Source of the DNA: Pseudomonas sp. RIT623
GTDB lineage: Bacteria > Pseudomonadota > Gammaproteobacteria > Pseudomonadales > Pseudomonadaceae
Direction of reading: 5' to 3'
NCBI RefSeq assembly: GCF_004519305.1
Contig: NZ_SOZA01000012.1
Coordinates: 62,001-126,000, forward strand
DNA length: 64,000 bases
Shown here: positions 17,840 through 26,932 of the stretch, piece after piece
How positions within the stretch are numbered: the first letter of the stretch is position 1
Layout: each line of letters starts with the position of its first letter
Made by a program: the position numbers and the translations under genes
The notes under the pieces: generated by a model
Database searches by the model: none
What the model saw: only the letters and a program-made list of their open reading frames with translations
Told to the model about the DNA's origin: nothing

Positions 17840-19192
17840 TCAGGCAGTGAAACGTTGATGTTCAGCCACGGCGCGCGCCACCCAGACGCGGGCCTGGCCC
17901 AGGTAATGGGTGGAGTCGAGCAGGCGGTCGAGCTCGTCGCCGGACAACTCGGCGTTGACCTGCGGCTCATCACCGAGCACTGCACGCAGATGACGCCCTT
18001 CGGCCACGGCGCGCTGGCAGCACTGCTCCAGCAGGTGATGGGCACGGTCGCGGCCCAGGCGTTGGGCGAGGACGATACTGACCGCCTCGGCCAGCACCAG
18101 GCCCTGGGTGAGGTCGAGGTTGCGGCGCATGCGTTCGGCGTCCACCTCCATGCCTTCGGCGATCACCTGGGCATGACGCAGGGCACCGGAGACCAGGCAG
18201 CAGATCTCCGGCAGGGTTTCCCACTCGGCGTGCCACAGGCCGAGGCTGCGCTCGTGCTCCTGGGGCATCGCGCTGAACAAGGTCGAGAGCAGCCCGGGCA
18301 CACGGGTAGCAGCGCCGATCAGCACCGCCGCACCGACCGGATTGCGCTTGTGCGGCATGGTCGAGGAACCGCCCTTGCCAGGTGCGGCGGGTTCGAACAA
18401 CTCGCCTGCCTCGGTCTGCATCAGCAGGCTGACGTCACGGCCGAACTTGCCCAGGCTACCGGCGACCAGGCCCAGCACCGAGGCAAACTCCACCAGGCGG
18501 TCGCGCTGGGTGTGCCATGGCTGTTCGGGCAAGGACAGTTTCAATTGCACGGCCAGGGCCTCGGCCACCGGCAGCGCTTTGCTGCCCAGCGCCGCCAGGC
18601 TGCCGGAAGCACCACCGAACTGCAGCACCAGCAGGCGCGGGCGCAGTTCCTTGAGGCGTTGGCGATGGCGAGTGAGGGCGCCGAGCACACCGGCCAGCTT
18701 CATGCCCAGCGTCACCGGCGTGGCATGCTGCAACCAGGTCCGCCCCACCAGCGGCGTGTCGGCATGCTGCAATGCCTGATGCGCCAGGGTGTCGGCCAGT
18801 TTGCCGAGATCGTTTTCGAGCAACCCCAGGGCCTCGCGCAGTTGCAGCACCAGGCCGCTGTCCATCGCATCCTGGCTGGTCGCGCCCAGGTGCACATAGC
18901 GCTCAGCCTCGGGGACGCCGCTGGCGACCACCTTGCCCAGGGCCTTGACCAGTGGGATCGCCGAATTGCCGGCCACCGCGATGGCGTCGGCCAGCGCCCG
19001 GGCATCGTAGCGCTCGGCCTTGCAGGCCGCCTCGATGGCAGTCACCGCCGTGTGCGGCACCAGCCCGGCGGCCGCTTCGGCGCGGGCCAGGGCCGCCTCG
19101 AAGTCGAGCATGCCCTGCAAGCGGCCTCGGTCGGAGAAAACCTCGCGCATGGCCGGGGCGGTGAAGTAGGCGTCGAACAGTTGGTTGCTCAT
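17840..19192 (-). CDS. pcaB: PcaB, 3-carboxy-cis,cis-muconate cycloisomerase
   Basis: 450 residues, member of the fumarase/aspartase superfamily. PcaB (EC 5.5.1.2) lactonises 3-carboxymuconate to 4-carboxymuconolactone. The three superfamily blocks are intact: HLGATSQDAMDSG (101-113), RTWLQHATPVT (151-161), and the signature GGSSTMPHKRNP (274-285) carrying the flexible-loop serine. It lies 9 bp downstream of pcaT and 12 bp upstream of pcaD. Confidence 0.95.
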   Translation of the reverse strand: MSNQLFDAYFTAPAMREVFSDRGRLQGMLDFEAALARAEAAAGLVPHTAVTAIEAACKAERYDARALADAIAVAGNSAIPLVKALGKVVASGVPEAERYVHLGATSQDAMDSGLVLQLREALGLLENDLGKLADTLAHQALQHADTPLVGRTWLQHATPVTLGMKLAGVLGALTRHRQRLKELRPRLLVLQFGGASGSLAALGSKALPVAEALAVQLKLSLPEQPWHTQRDRLVEFASVLGLVAGSLGKFGRDVSLLMQTEAGELFEPAAPGKGGSSTMPHKRNPVGAAVLIGAATRVPGLLSTLFSAMPQEHERSLGLWHAEWETLPEICCLVSGALRHAQVIAEGMEVDAERMRRNLDLTQGLVLAEAVSIVLAQRLGRDRAHHLLEQCCQRAVAEGRHLRAVLGDEPQVNAELSGDELDRLLDSTHYLGQARVWVARAVAEHQRFTA

Positions 19193-19201
19193 GCAACGTC
19201 C

Positions 19202-20491
19202 TTAGTGATCGTGGTGCAGGTACGCCGCCTGCTTTGGCAGGCGCAGGCTGAACAGGAAAGCCACCGCCATCATGGCGGTCACGTACCAGTAGAAGGTGTT
19301 CTCCATGCCCAAGGTTTTCAAGCCCAGTGCCACGTACTCGGCCGAGCCGCCGAACACCGCGTTGGCCACGGCGTAGGCCAGCCCCACGCCCAATGCGCGA
19401 ACCTGTGGCGGGAACATCTCGGCCTTCACCAGGCCGCTGATGGAGGTGTAGAAGCTGACGATGCACAAGGCCAGGGTCACCAGCACGAAGGCCATGAACG
19501 GGCTGGTCACGGTCTTCAGCGCCATCAGCAAGGGGACGGTGAAGAGCGTCCCCAGGGCGCCGAACAGCAGCATCGAATTACGCCGACCGATGCGGTCGGA
19601 GAGCATGCCGAACAGCGGCTGCAGGATCATGAACAGGAACAACGCGCCGGTCATGACGAAACTGGCGCTCTTGGCGTTCATGCCGGCGGTGTTGACCAGG
19701 TACTTCTGCATGTAGGTGGTGAAGGTATAGAAGATCAGCGAACCACCGGCGGTATAGCCCAGCACAGTGACGAAAGCCGCGGCATGATTGCGAAACAGCC
19801 CGCTGATGGTACCGGCATCCTTGTCCTGGCGGGTCTCGGCGCTGCTGGTCTCCTTCAGCGAACGGCGCAGCATCAGCGAGATCAACGCGGCAATGGCACC
19901 GACCACGAACGGGATGCGCCAGCCATAGGCGCGCAGTTCATCCTCGCTGAGCAGTTGCTGCAGGATCACCACCACCAGCACCGCCAGCAACTGGCCGCCG
20001 ATCAGGGTGACGTACTGGAACGAGGCAAAGAAACCGCGTTGCCCACGCAGCGCCACTTCGCTCATGTAGGTGGCCGTGGTGCCGTACTCACCGCCCACCG
20101 ACAGGCCCTGGATCAGCCGCGCCAGCAGCAGCAAGGCCGGCGCCCAGGCGCCGATGCTGGCGTAGGTGGGCAGGCAGGCGATGATCAGCGAGCCGCCGCA
20201 CATCATCAGCACCGAGATCATCAGCGAGTTCTTGCGCCCGTGACGGTCGGCCAGGCGGCCGAAGATCCAGCCGCCGATAGGGCGCATCAGAAAGCCCGCG
20301 GCGAACACGCCGGCGGTGTTGAGCAACTGCACCGTGGGGTCGTCGGAGGGGAAGAAGGCCGGGGCGAAGTAGATGGCGCAGAAGGCGTAGACATAAAAGT
20401 CGAACCATTCCACCAGGTTGCCCGACGAGGCACCGACGATGGCGAAGATGCGTTTACTGCGTTCTTCGCCGGTGTAATAGGTTGAGGTCAT
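19202..20491 (-). CDS. pcaT: PcaT, MHS-family dicarboxylate (beta-ketoadipate) transporter
   Basis: 429 residues with 12 membrane segments, metabolite:H+ symporter (MHS) branch of the MFS. The opening [19 protein letters not shown] and the loop 2-3 motif [13 protein letters not shown] are the MHS signatures, followed by [20 protein letters not shown]. In P. putida PcaT is required for uptake of beta-ketoadipate, and its position between pcaF and pcaB fits. AGGAG lies 10 nt before the ATG. A 225-bp gap with a 28-bp inverted repeat separates it from pcaF, so it may be expressed less strongly than pcaIJF or from its own promoter. Confidence 0.9.
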   Translation of the reverse strand: MTSTYYTGEERSKRIFAIVGASSGNLVEWFDFYVYAFCAIYFAPAFFPSDDPTVQLLNTAGVFAAGFLMRPIGGWIFGRLADRHGRKNSLMISVLMMCGGSLIIACLPTYASIGAWAPALLLLARLIQGLSVGGEYGTTATYMSEVALRGQRGFFASFQYVTLIGGQLLAVLVVVILQQLLSEDELRAYGWRIPFVVGAIAALISLMLRRSLKETSSAETRQDKDAGTISGLFRNHAAAFVTVLGYTAGGSLIFYTFTTYMQKYLVNTAGMNAKSASFVMTGALFLFMILQPLFGMLSDRIGRRNSMLLFGALGTLFTVPLLMALKTVTSPFMAFVLVTLALCIVSFYTSISGLVKAEMFPPQVRALGVGLAYAVANAVFGGSAEYVALGLKTLGMENTFYWYVTAMMAVAFLFSLRLPKQAAYLHHDH

Positions 20492-20580
20492 GGTGCGTTT
20501 ACTCCTGGAGGGTCACAGGTAATTCTAGACATACCTGGTTACACACTCGTTCCGCTATCGGGATCACGCTGCGCCTTGTC

Positions 20581-20696
20581 TGTAGGAGCGGCCTCGTGTC
20601 GCGAAAGGGCTGCAAAGCAGCCCCAGCGATATAAAGGTGGTGCAAAGATCCTGGGGGTGCTTCGCCCCCCTTTCGCGACACGAGGCCGCTCCTACA
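20581..20696. repeat. REP pair with perfect 28-bp inverted arms between pcaF and pcaT
   Basis: Arms at 20581-20608 and 20669-20696 are perfectly complementary (left arm begins TGTAGGAGCGGCCTCG). Inside lie two small hairpins, GGGCTGCAAAGCAGCCC and GGGGGTGCTTCGCCCCC. It belongs to the GTAGGAGCGG class of putida REPs and lies within the pca operon, where it may stabilise or attenuate the transcript. Confidence 0.85.
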
Positions 20697-20716
20697 CACA
20701 AGTGCTGTGCTGCGGA

Positions 20717-21919
20717 TCAGACCCGCTCGATGGCCAATGCCAACCCCTGCCCAACCCCCACACACATGGTCGCCAGGCCTTTGCGCCCGCCACTCTTCTC
20801 CAACTGGTGCAACGCCGTCAGCACCAACCGCGCACCACTCATGCCCAGCGGATGTCCCAGGGCGATGGCGCCACCGTTGGGGTTCACCTGCGGCGCATCG
20901 TCCGCCACACCCAGCTCGCGCAACACCGCCAGGCCCTGGCTGGCAAAGGCTTCATTGAGCTCGATGACATCGAAGTCGGCCACGGCAATGCCAAGGCGCT
21001 CGGTCAGCTTGCGCACCGCGGGTAGCGGGCCGATGCCCATCACCCGTGGCGCCACACCGGCGCTGGCCATGCCCAGTACCCGGGCACGTGGGGTCAGACC
21101 GTGCATCTTCACCGCCTCGGCCGACGCCAGAATCAACGCGGCGGCACCGTCGTTGACACCCGAGGCGTTGCCAGCGGTAACGGTCTTGTCCGGGCCGTTG
21201 ACCGGCTTGAGCTTGGCCAGGGCCTCCAGCGTGGTCTGCGGGCGCAGATGTTCGTCGTGCTCGACCACCGTCTCACCCTTGCGGTGCTGGATACGCACCG
21301 GCACGATTTCCTCGGCGAAAAAGCCGGCGGCCTGCGCGGCGGCAGCCTTCTGCTGGCTGCGCAGGGCGAAGGCATCCTGGTCGGCACGCGACACCTGGTA
21401 ATCATCGGCGACGTTGTCGGCGGTCTCGGGCATCGAGTCCACACCGAACTGGGCATTCATCAACGGATTGACGAAGCGCCAGCCGATGGTGGTGTCCTCG
21501 AGCTTCATGTTGCGCGAGTAGCCGCTCTCGGCCTTGCCCATCACGAACGGCGCGCGGGACATCGACTCGACGCCACCGGCAATGGCCAGCTCCATCTCGC
21601 CGCTGGCGATGGCCCGGAAGGCGCTGCCGACGGCATCCATGCCCGAGGCGCACAGGCGGTTGAGGGTCACGCCCGGGACGCTGTGTGGCAAGCCGGCCAG
21701 CAACAGCGCCATGCGCGCCACGTTACGGTTGTCCTCGCCAGCCTGGTTGGCGCAGCCGAAGAACACTTCGTCGAGCCGGTCCCATTGCACACCCGGGTTA
21801 CGCTCGATCAATGCCTTGAGCGGCACTGCCGCCAGGTCGTCGGCGCGCACGCCGGCCAGGGCCCCGCCGAAACGGCCGATAGGGGTACGAACAGCGTCGC
21901 AGATGAAGACGTCACGCAT
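20717..21919 (-). CDS. pcaF: PcaF, beta-ketoadipyl-CoA thiolase
   Basis: 400 residues, thiolase family. PcaF (EC 2.3.1.174) cleaves beta-ketoadipyl-CoA with CoA to succinyl-CoA and acetyl-CoA, the last step of the pathway. Catalytic Cys90 lies in [16 protein letters not shown]. The C-terminal blocks [19 protein letters not shown] (catalytic His) and [13 protein letters not shown] (second Cys) are complete. The N-terminus [21 protein letters not shown] is typical of PcaF/PaaJ. The start at 21919 overlaps the pcaJ stop by one base (TGATG), implying coupling; the 73 extra upstream residues in the open frame are shadow of pcaJ. Confidence 0.95.
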   Translation of the reverse strand: MRDVFICDAVRTPIGRFGGALAGVRADDLAAVPLKALIERNPGVQWDRLDEVFFGCANQAGEDNRNVARMALLLAGLPHSVPGVTLNRLCASGMDAVGSAFRAIASGEMELAIAGGVESMSRAPFVMGKAESGYSRNMKLEDTTIGWRFVNPLMNAQFGVDSMPETADNVADDYQVSRADQDAFALRSQQKAAAAQAAGFFAEEIVPVRIQHRKGETVVEHDEHLRPQTTLEALAKLKPVNGPDKTVTAGNASGVNDGAAALILASAEAVKMHGLTPRARVLGMASAGVAPRVMGIGPLPAVRKLTERLGIAVADFDVIELNEAFASQGLAVLRELGVADDAPQVNPNGGAIALGHPLGMSGARLVLTALHQLEKSGGRKGLATMCVGVGQGLALAIERV

Positions 21920-22698
21920 CAGGCTTCTCCTGCCGTCTGGCCATGGGCGGCGGCGGTACGCGCTTCGAGATCGCGCAAAGCGGACAGCTCTACCTCGCTT
22001 GGTGCCGCGGTTTGCTGCACCTCCTCGGCAAAGCGGATCGCCCAGCCAGTGGCGTTGATGATCTGCTCGCGGGTCACTCCTGGGTGGATCGAGGTGACCA
22101 CGAACTCGTGGGTACCTGCCTCCGGCTCCATGATGCACAGGTCGGTAATGATGCCGACCGGCCCCTCACCCGGCAGGCCCAGGCGCTGGCGCGAATCGCC
22201 GCCTTCACCATGGCCGACCGAGGTGATGAAGTCGAGCTTATCGACGAAGGCCCGCGGCGACTGCTTGAGGATGATCAGCACCTGTTTTGCCGAACCGGCG
22301 ATCTCCGGCGCGCCGCCTGCACCCGGCAGACGGGTCTTCGGTGCGTGGTAGTCACCGACCACGGTGGTGTTGATATTGCCGAAACGGTCGACCTGGGCGG
22401 CGCCGAGAAAGCCGACGTCGATGCGCCCGCCTTGCAGCCAGTAGCGGAAGATCTCGCCGGTCGGCACCACGGTGTCGGCGCTCTCGGCCAGCTCGCCGTC
22501 ACCGATGGACAGCGGTAGCACGCTGGGTTTGGCACCGATCGGGCCGGACTCGTAGATCAGCACCACGTCGGGCGACGAGGTCAGGCGCGCCAGGTTGGCG
22601 GCCTTGGACGGCAGGCCGATACCAACGAAGCAGACAGCGCCGTTGCGCAGGCGACGGGCGGCGGCGACGGTCATCATTTCGGAAGTGGAGTAGCTCAT
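21919..22698 (-). CDS. pcaJ: PcaJ, beta-ketoadipate:succinyl-CoA transferase subunit B
   Basis: 259 residues, CoA-transferase beta subunit. With PcaI it forms EC 2.8.3.6, moving CoA from succinyl-CoA to beta-ketoadipate. The active-site glutamate is in [12 protein letters not shown] (about residue 50), and the glycine-rich GIGLPSKAA near the N-terminus matches the family. It overlaps pcaI by 4 bp (22695-22698) and pcaF by 1 bp. Its presence here differs from P. putida KT2440, where as I recall pcaIJ are unlinked to pcaRKFTBDC. Confidence 0.95.
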   Translation of the reverse strand: MSYSTSEMMTVAAARRLRNGAVCFVGIGLPSKAANLARLTSSPDVVLIYESGPIGAKPSVLPLSIGDGELAESADTVVPTGEIFRYWLQGGRIDVGFLGAAQVDRFGNINTTVVGDYHAPKTRLPGAGGAPEIAGSAKQVLIILKQSPRAFVDKLDFITSVGHGEGGDSRQRLGLPGEGPVGIITDLCIMEPEAGTHEFVVTSIHPGVTREQIINATGWAIRFAEEVQQTAAPSEVELSALRDLEARTAAAHGQTAGEA

Positions 22699-23555
22699 TG
22701 CGCGGCCTCCGCGGTGCTGGCCAGCCTGGCCTGGAATTCAGTGAAGTCGGCGGTGCCACGGATATAGGTATCGATCCAGGCAGTGAACGACTCACGGTTG
22801 CGGGCAATCGGGTCCCAGGCCTGGTAGAAGCGGTTGTCGCGCTCGTAGTAGCCATGGGCGTAGGACGGGTGGGCGCCGCCGGGCACCAGGCACACCGCGC
22901 TAAGGGCCCAGGTCGGCAGTACACAGGCATTCATCGGTGCCTGCAGGTCATCGACGATCTCCTCGACGGTGACAATGCAGCGCTTGGCTGCCAGCGCCGC
23001 TTCCTTCTGCACGCCGAGGATGCCCCACAGCAATACGTTGCCCTTGCGGTCGGCCTTCTGCGCATGGATCACGGTGACGTCCGGACGCACCGACGGCACG
23101 GCGGCGAGCACCTCGCCGGTGAACGGGCAAGTAACGGACTTGATCAGCGGGTTGACCTTCGGCAGGTCGGAGCCGGCGTAGGCGCGCAGCACCGCGAACG
23201 GCAGACCGGAGGCGCCGGCGACATAGGCGTTGGCCAGGTCGGCGTGGCTGTGCTCCTCGATCTCGATGGCGTGGGGCCACTGTTTCTCCACCGCGTCGCG
23301 CAGGCGGTGCAGCGAACCGACGCCGGGGTTGCCGCCCCAGGAGAAGATCAATTTGCGCGCGCAACCGGCGCCGATCAGTTGGTCGTAGATCAGGTCCGGG
23401 GTCATGCGCACCAGGGTCAGGTCGCGCTTGCCCTGGCGGATGATCTCGTGGCCGGCGGCGGTCGGGATCAGGTGGGTGAAACCTTCGAGGGCGACACTGT
23501 CGCCATCCTGGATGAACTGCTTCACGGCCTCGTGAAGCGAGAGGATTGCTGCCAT
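22695..23555 (-). CDS. pcaI: PcaI, beta-ketoadipate:succinyl-CoA transferase subunit A
   Basis: 286 residues, CoA-transferase alpha subunit. The N-terminus ILSLHEAVKQFIQDGDSVAL followed by EGFTHLIPTAAGHEIIRQG matches the longer PcaI/CatI type. The glycine-rich FSWGGNPGVGSLHRLRD and the QKADRKGNVLLWG segment complete the family pattern. AGGAG lies 6 nt before the ATG. Its promoter region (23556-23737) carries back-to-back PcaR boxes, so pcaI is probably the first gene of a pcaIJFTBDC transcript. Confidence 0.95.
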   Translation of the reverse strand: MAAILSLHEAVKQFIQDGDSVALEGFTHLIPTAAGHEIIRQGKRDLTLVRMTPDLIYDQLIGAGCARKLIFSWGGNPGVGSLHRLRDAVEKQWPHAIEIEEHSHADLANAYVAGASGLPFAVLRAYAGSDLPKVNPLIKSVTCPFTGEVLAAVPSVRPDVTVIHAQKADRKGNVLLWGILGVQKEAALAAKRCIVTVEEIVDDLQAPMNACVLPTWALSAVCLVPGGAHPSYAHGYYERDNRFYQAWDPIARNRESFTAWIDTYIRGTADFTEFQARLASTAEAAQ

Positions 23556-23651
23556 TGGAGACTCCTGGTCAGGTCGAGTCGGGTCAGTGAGCAGCGGACC
23601 GATACATCGCTGCGATGGGCCCAGATTAAGGAGGCTGAGGGGGTTATCTCA

Positions 23652-23685
23652 ATCCGATAATCGCACTTTTGTGCGATTATCGAAC
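23652..23685. promoter_or_regulatory. PcaR operator of the pcaIJF operon
   Basis: On the minus strand the sequence GTTCGATAATCGCAC (23671-23685) is the PcaR box described for P. putida. It is followed after AAAA by the mirrored GTGCGATTATCGGAT (23652-23666). The pair forms a perfect 11-bp inverted repeat around a 4- to 5-bp centre, about 100-130 bp upstream of pcaI. PcaR is known to bind such boxes with beta-ketoadipate and activate transcription. Confidence 0.9.
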
Positions 23686-23737
23686 TATTTGTTACCCTGC
23701 TATTTATGCGCTCCTGCAGCAGCGAGCCACCCAGACC

Positions 23738-25084
23738 TCAGGTCGCATCCGCGTGGCTGACCAACCCTTTCACCACGACAGCCACCGCGGCCAATGCCGC
23801 TGGCACCAGCAGTGCCGTCAGCACCTGCTCGAAATTCCACCCCAACCCCAGCAGCGTAGCCCCACTCCAGGCGCCGAGAATCGCGCCGAAGCGACCGATC
23901 CCGAGCATCCAGGAAACGCCTGTGGCACGGCCTTGGGTCGGATAGAAGCGCGCCGCCAGCGAGGGCATGGCCGATTGCGCGCCGTTCACGCACATGCCGG
24001 CGACCAGCACCAGGGTCGCCAGCAAGGTGATGTTGCCCAGGCTCTGTCCAACGGCGTAGGCAAACACACCTGCCAGCAAGTAGAAAATGCCGATCACCTT
24101 GTGCGGATTGAAGCGGTCCATCGCCCAGCCCACCGCCACCGCGCTGAGCACGCCACCGAACTGGAACAGCGCGCCGATGAATGCTGCCTGCTCCATGCTG
24201 GCGCCACTGTCGCGCATCAGCGTCGGTAGCCAGCTGGTCAGCAGGTAGACGATCACCAGGCCCATGAAGTAGGTCAGCCACAGCAGCAGGGTGCCAAGCC
24301 CATAGGTACCCGAGAAAATCACCGCGAACACGTTGCCCGCCGCCACTGCCTTTTGCTCCGGTACGCTGAAGCTCGCCGCCTCGGCCACCAACGCCGGAGC
24401 GATCGGCGCCAGGGTCTTGCGCACCTTGTCGCTGCCCCGGTTGCGCACCACCAGGAACCGCGCCGACTCCGGCAGCCAGGCCAGCAACACCAACGCCAGC
24501 AGCAAAGGCAACACGCCGCCGATCACCAGCAGGCTGTGCCAGCCGTAGGCCGGGATCAACTTGGCGGAAATGAACCCGCCGCCGGCCATGCCCAGGTTGA
24601 AACCGCAGAACATGCTGGTCACCAGTAACGACTTGAGGCGCTCAGGGGTGTACTCCGACAGCAGCGTGGTGGCATTGGGCATGCCAGCCCCCAGGCCCAG
24701 CCCGGTGAGAAACCGCAGCACCAGCAACTGCTCGACATTGTTCGCATAAGCCGAGGCCAGGCTAAACCCGCCGAACACCAGCACCGCTCCCACCAGCACG
24801 CCCTTGCGCCCGAAGCGGTCGGCCAGCGGGCCAGAGCCCAATGCGCCGAATACCATGCCGATCAACGCGGCGCTCATCACCGGGCCCAGGCTGGCACGGT
24901 CGATCCCCCACTCCTGGGACAACGCCGGGGCGATGAAGCCCATGGCGGCGGTATCCAGGCCGTCGAGGAACACGACCAGGAAGCACAGGATCACCACCCG
25001 CCACTGGTAGCCAGACAAAGGCTGGGCATTGATCAAGGACTGCACGTCGAGGCAGTGGCCGACGGCGGATTGCGGTTTGTTCAT
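23738..25084 (-). CDS. pcaK: PcaK, 4-hydroxybenzoate/protocatechuate permease
   Basis: 448 residues from the ATG at 25084, exactly the length of P. putida PcaK. It is an aromatic acid:H+ symporter (AAHS family, MFS) with 12 membrane segments. TM1 carries FLVVFLDGLDTAAMGF with the conserved DGxDT motif, and loop 2-3 has GPLADRFGRKGVLVG. LPESARFLV follows TM6. PcaK imports 4-hydroxybenzoate and acts as a chemosensory component for it. It sits between pcaR and pcaI, with intergenic regions of 412 and 182 bp that each contain PcaR-like boxes, so it is probably a separate PcaR-responsive unit. The 14-residue N-terminal extension in the open frame was rejected on length. Confidence 0.95.
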   Translation of the reverse strand: MNKPQSAVGHCLDVQSLINAQPLSGYQWRVVILCFLVVFLDGLDTAAMGFIAPALSQEWGIDRASLGPVMSAALIGMVFGALGSGPLADRFGRKGVLVGAVLVFGGFSLASAYANNVEQLLVLRFLTGLGLGAGMPNATTLLSEYTPERLKSLLVTSMFCGFNLGMAGGGFISAKLIPAYGWHSLLVIGGVLPLLLALVLLAWLPESARFLVVRNRGSDKVRKTLAPIAPALVAEAASFSVPEQKAVAAGNVFAVIFSGTYGLGTLLLWLTYFMGLVIVYLLTSWLPTLMRDSGASMEQAAFIGALFQFGGVLSAVAVGWAMDRFNPHKVIGIFYLLAGVFAYAVGQSLGNITLLATLVLVAGMCVNGAQSAMPSLAARFYPTQGRATGVSWMLGIGRFGAILGAWSGATLLGLGWNFEQVLTALLVPAALAAVAVVVKGLVSHADAT

Positions 25085-25319
25085 TATTGTTATCCGGAAG
25101 GTAGGCGCAGGCACGCTACTGCGCATGAGCCATGCACAGCAACAGGAGACAACGGATAGCGCGGCGAGGAGTTAGCCGGAATGCAACGGCGACAACGAAG
25201 GGAGCGTATTCATGGAGGGTGCCCTCGGGCCTGTTGTTATTGTCCGGTCGGCGCAGCCGACCCGTGCGACAGACATTAATCAGCAAGCTGAAGCTGTGCA
25301 ATTCGCTACAGGCAACACT

Positions 25320-25334
25320 GTGCGTTTATCGCAC
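25320..25334. promoter_or_regulatory. PcaR-like box upstream of pcaK
   Basis: GTGCGTTTATCGCAC is a 15-bp near-palindrome matching the PcaR box in its outer GTGCG/CGCAC halves and the TTATCG core. It lies 236 bp upstream of the pcaK start. It is weaker than the boxes at pcaI and pcaR. Confidence 0.55.
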
Positions 25335-25366
25335 AGGATCTTGTTGATGCACTAGCGGTAGGCGCC

Positions 25367-25492
25367 GCGGTGGATGGCACCGGCTATGCCGGTGTTCGCC
25401 GGCAAGCCGGCCCCTACACGTTTGCGGCATACCCCACCCCGTAGGAGCCAGCTTGCTGGCGAACCAGGCAGCGCGGTAGAGGCCGGCTCCTG
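25367..25492. repeat. Two REP elements between pcaK and pcaR
   Basis: A first element (25367-25418) has CACCGGCTATGCCGGTGTTC with CCGGCAAGCCGGCCCCTAC, and a second (25441-25490) has GTAGGAGCCAGC with GGCCGGCTCCTGC. They fill the space immediately after the pcaR stop codon and probably end or insulate the pcaR transcript. Confidence 0.75.
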
Positions 25493-25496
25493 CAGC

Positions 25497-26366
25497 TCAA
25501 CCAAACAACTGGTGACACAGATCCCGGCTGGCTGCCAGCAGGATCGGCAAAAACCGCTGCTCCAGCTCGCCACGGCTGACCCTTCCTACATGGGTACTCA
25601 CATTCAACGCCGCCAGCACCTGCCCCGAGGCGTCGTAGATCGGCACGGCAATCGAGCGCAGTCCCTGCTCCAGCTCCTGGTCGACCACGCACCAGCCCTG
25701 CTCGCGCACTTGCTGGATGCAGGCCAGCAGCGATGGCGCGTCATGCAGCGTGCGGCTGGTCCGCGCCTTCAGGTCGGCGCGCTCCAGGTACTCGTGCAGG
25801 CTGGCATCGTCCAGCGCCGCCAACAAGATGCGCCCCATCGACGTGCAATAGGCCGGTAACCGCCCACCTACCGACAGGTCGACCGAGATCAACCGCTCCA
25901 CCGTGGCCGAGCGCGCTATATAAAGGATGTCGTCGCCTTCCAGGGTGGCCATGTTGGCCGCCTCGTGCAGTTGGTCGCTGATGCGGTCCAAGTATGGCTG
26001 CGCCGAAACTGCCAACGGAGTCGAGGACAGGTAGGCATGCCCCAGGGTCAGCACCTTGGGCAGCAACGAATAGGTGCGACCGTCGGTGGTGGCATAGCCG
26101 AGCTTCATCAGCGTGTGCAGGCAACGCCGTACCGCCGCCCGGGGGATTTCCGTGCGGTGGCTGATCTGGGCGATGGTCAGGTGGCGTTTGCGCTCCTGGA
26201 AGGCCTGGATCACCGCCAGGCCACGGGCCAGGGAGGTCATGAAATCCGGATCGCCGGTGAATGCCTGGATACGTTTGGCCGCCGAGGCCACGATCGGCGG
26301 CGCCAGGGCCGACACACTGCTACGCGCTGGCTCGTTCGGCACCGGGCCGGGGGTTTCATCGCTCAT
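25497..26366 (-). CDS. pcaR: PcaR, IclR-family regulator of the beta-ketoadipate pathway
   Basis: 289 residues. The N-terminal winged helix (about 45-105) has FMTSLARGLAVIQAFQERKR and TIAQISHRTEIPRAAVRRCL. The IclR effector domain follows, with LHEAANMATLEGDDILYIAR, PAYCTSMGRILLAAL and CVVDQELEQGLRSIAVPI. PcaR activates pcaIJ, pcaF-C and pcaK in response to beta-ketoadipate and represses itself. The ATG at 26366 is preceded by a promoter whose -35 and -10 hexamers are embedded in two PcaR boxes, matching autoregulation. It is the first gene of the minus-strand pca block. Confidence 0.95.
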   Translation of the reverse strand: MSDETPGPVPNEPARSSVSALAPPIVASAAKRIQAFTGDPDFMTSLARGLAVIQAFQERKRHLTIAQISHRTEIPRAAVRRCLHTLMKLGYATTDGRTYSLLPKVLTLGHAYLSSTPLAVSAQPYLDRISDQLHEAANMATLEGDDILYIARSATVERLISVDLSVGGRLPAYCTSMGRILLAALDDASLHEYLERADLKARTSRTLHDAPSLLACIQQVREQGWCVVDQELEQGLRSIAVPIYDASGQVLAALNVSTHVGRVSRGELEQRFLPILLAASRDLCHQLFG

Positions 26367-26394
26367 GGGGCTTGCCTCAAAAAAACGGTAGCTT

Positions 26395-26428
26395 GTGCGA
26401 TTATCGAACGAACGGCCGATAATCGCAA
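26395..26428 (-). promoter_or_regulatory. pcaR promoter with PcaR boxes covering -35 and -10
   Basis: On the minus strand TTGCGA (26423-26428) and GATAAT (26400-26405) are spaced by exactly 17 bp, a good sigma-70 promoter 35 bp or so from the pcaR start. A perfect PcaR box GTTCGATAATCGCAC (26395-26409) covers the -10, and a partial box (26414-26428) covers the -35. Confidence 0.85.
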
Positions 26429-26461
26429 TTGACCGCTGACACTTTTGCTTATACCTTTCCC

Positions 26462-26556
26462 CATGCCACGTGTGGCTTCTTTGGAGAGACTGGTCAGGTA
26501 CCCACCGCGGAAGTCCCAGGCAACGGCCTCGCCCACCCGCGAGGCCGTTTTCATTT
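26462..26556 (+). ncRNA. Candidate small RNA with Rho-independent terminator
   Basis: A TTGACC (26429-26434) and TATACC (26450-26455) pair, spaced 15 bp, points rightwards. About 90 bp later there is an 11-bp perfect stem, AACGGCCTCGC (26522-26532) with GCGAGGCCGTT (26539-26549), loop CCACCC, then TTCATTT. No plausible coding frame explains the terminator. The putative transcript includes the palindrome GCCACGTGTGGC and a GGAGAG motif. The -35 abuts a PcaR box, so PcaR could influence it. The transcript is inferred, not known; the spacer is short. Confidence 0.4.
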
Positions 26557-26932
26557 ATGCCAGCCAAATGTCGAACTTTTCGCGCTGTGCGCTTGAACTT
26601 TCGTCGTAGCGCACAGACATATTCATAGTCAATTATTCATAACTTCTGTCAGGGCCTGGTAAAGAACGATAGCCTTAGAGTTGCCGATTGCTATAATCGA
26701 CTTCGCGGGCCGTACAATTGCCAGTCGGATCCAACCCGCAGACTTTCGTTGCTTGCACCTCGCTTGCACACGCATCAGACGTGGCAGGCCCGGTAGCGAA
26801 CCCTGGCGCTCATGCGAAGTTGCCTTCGACGCCACTCGCACAACAACGATGTATCCGCACGGGCGCGATACCCGCACATTGATTGTGTACTTGCTCGCCC
26901 GCGCCACACTTCAACCTATTCAGGTATCAACT
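26557..26932. promoter_or_regulatory. Long leader region with consensus -10 before the 66-aa gene
   Basis: The only strong signal in this 376-bp stretch is a perfect TATAAT at 26692-26697, without a clear -35. A transcript starting near 26704 would have a leader of about 230 nt before the GTG at 26933. I see no complete riboswitch or leader peptide that I can name. Confidence 0.4.

Noticed and set aside
17024-20485. A 1153-codon open frame on the plus strand
   Set aside because: It is antisense to pcaC, pcaD, pcaB and pcaT, all of which are clear genes; its translation is His/Gln/Gly-rich and low complexity, the usual shadow in GC-rich DNA.
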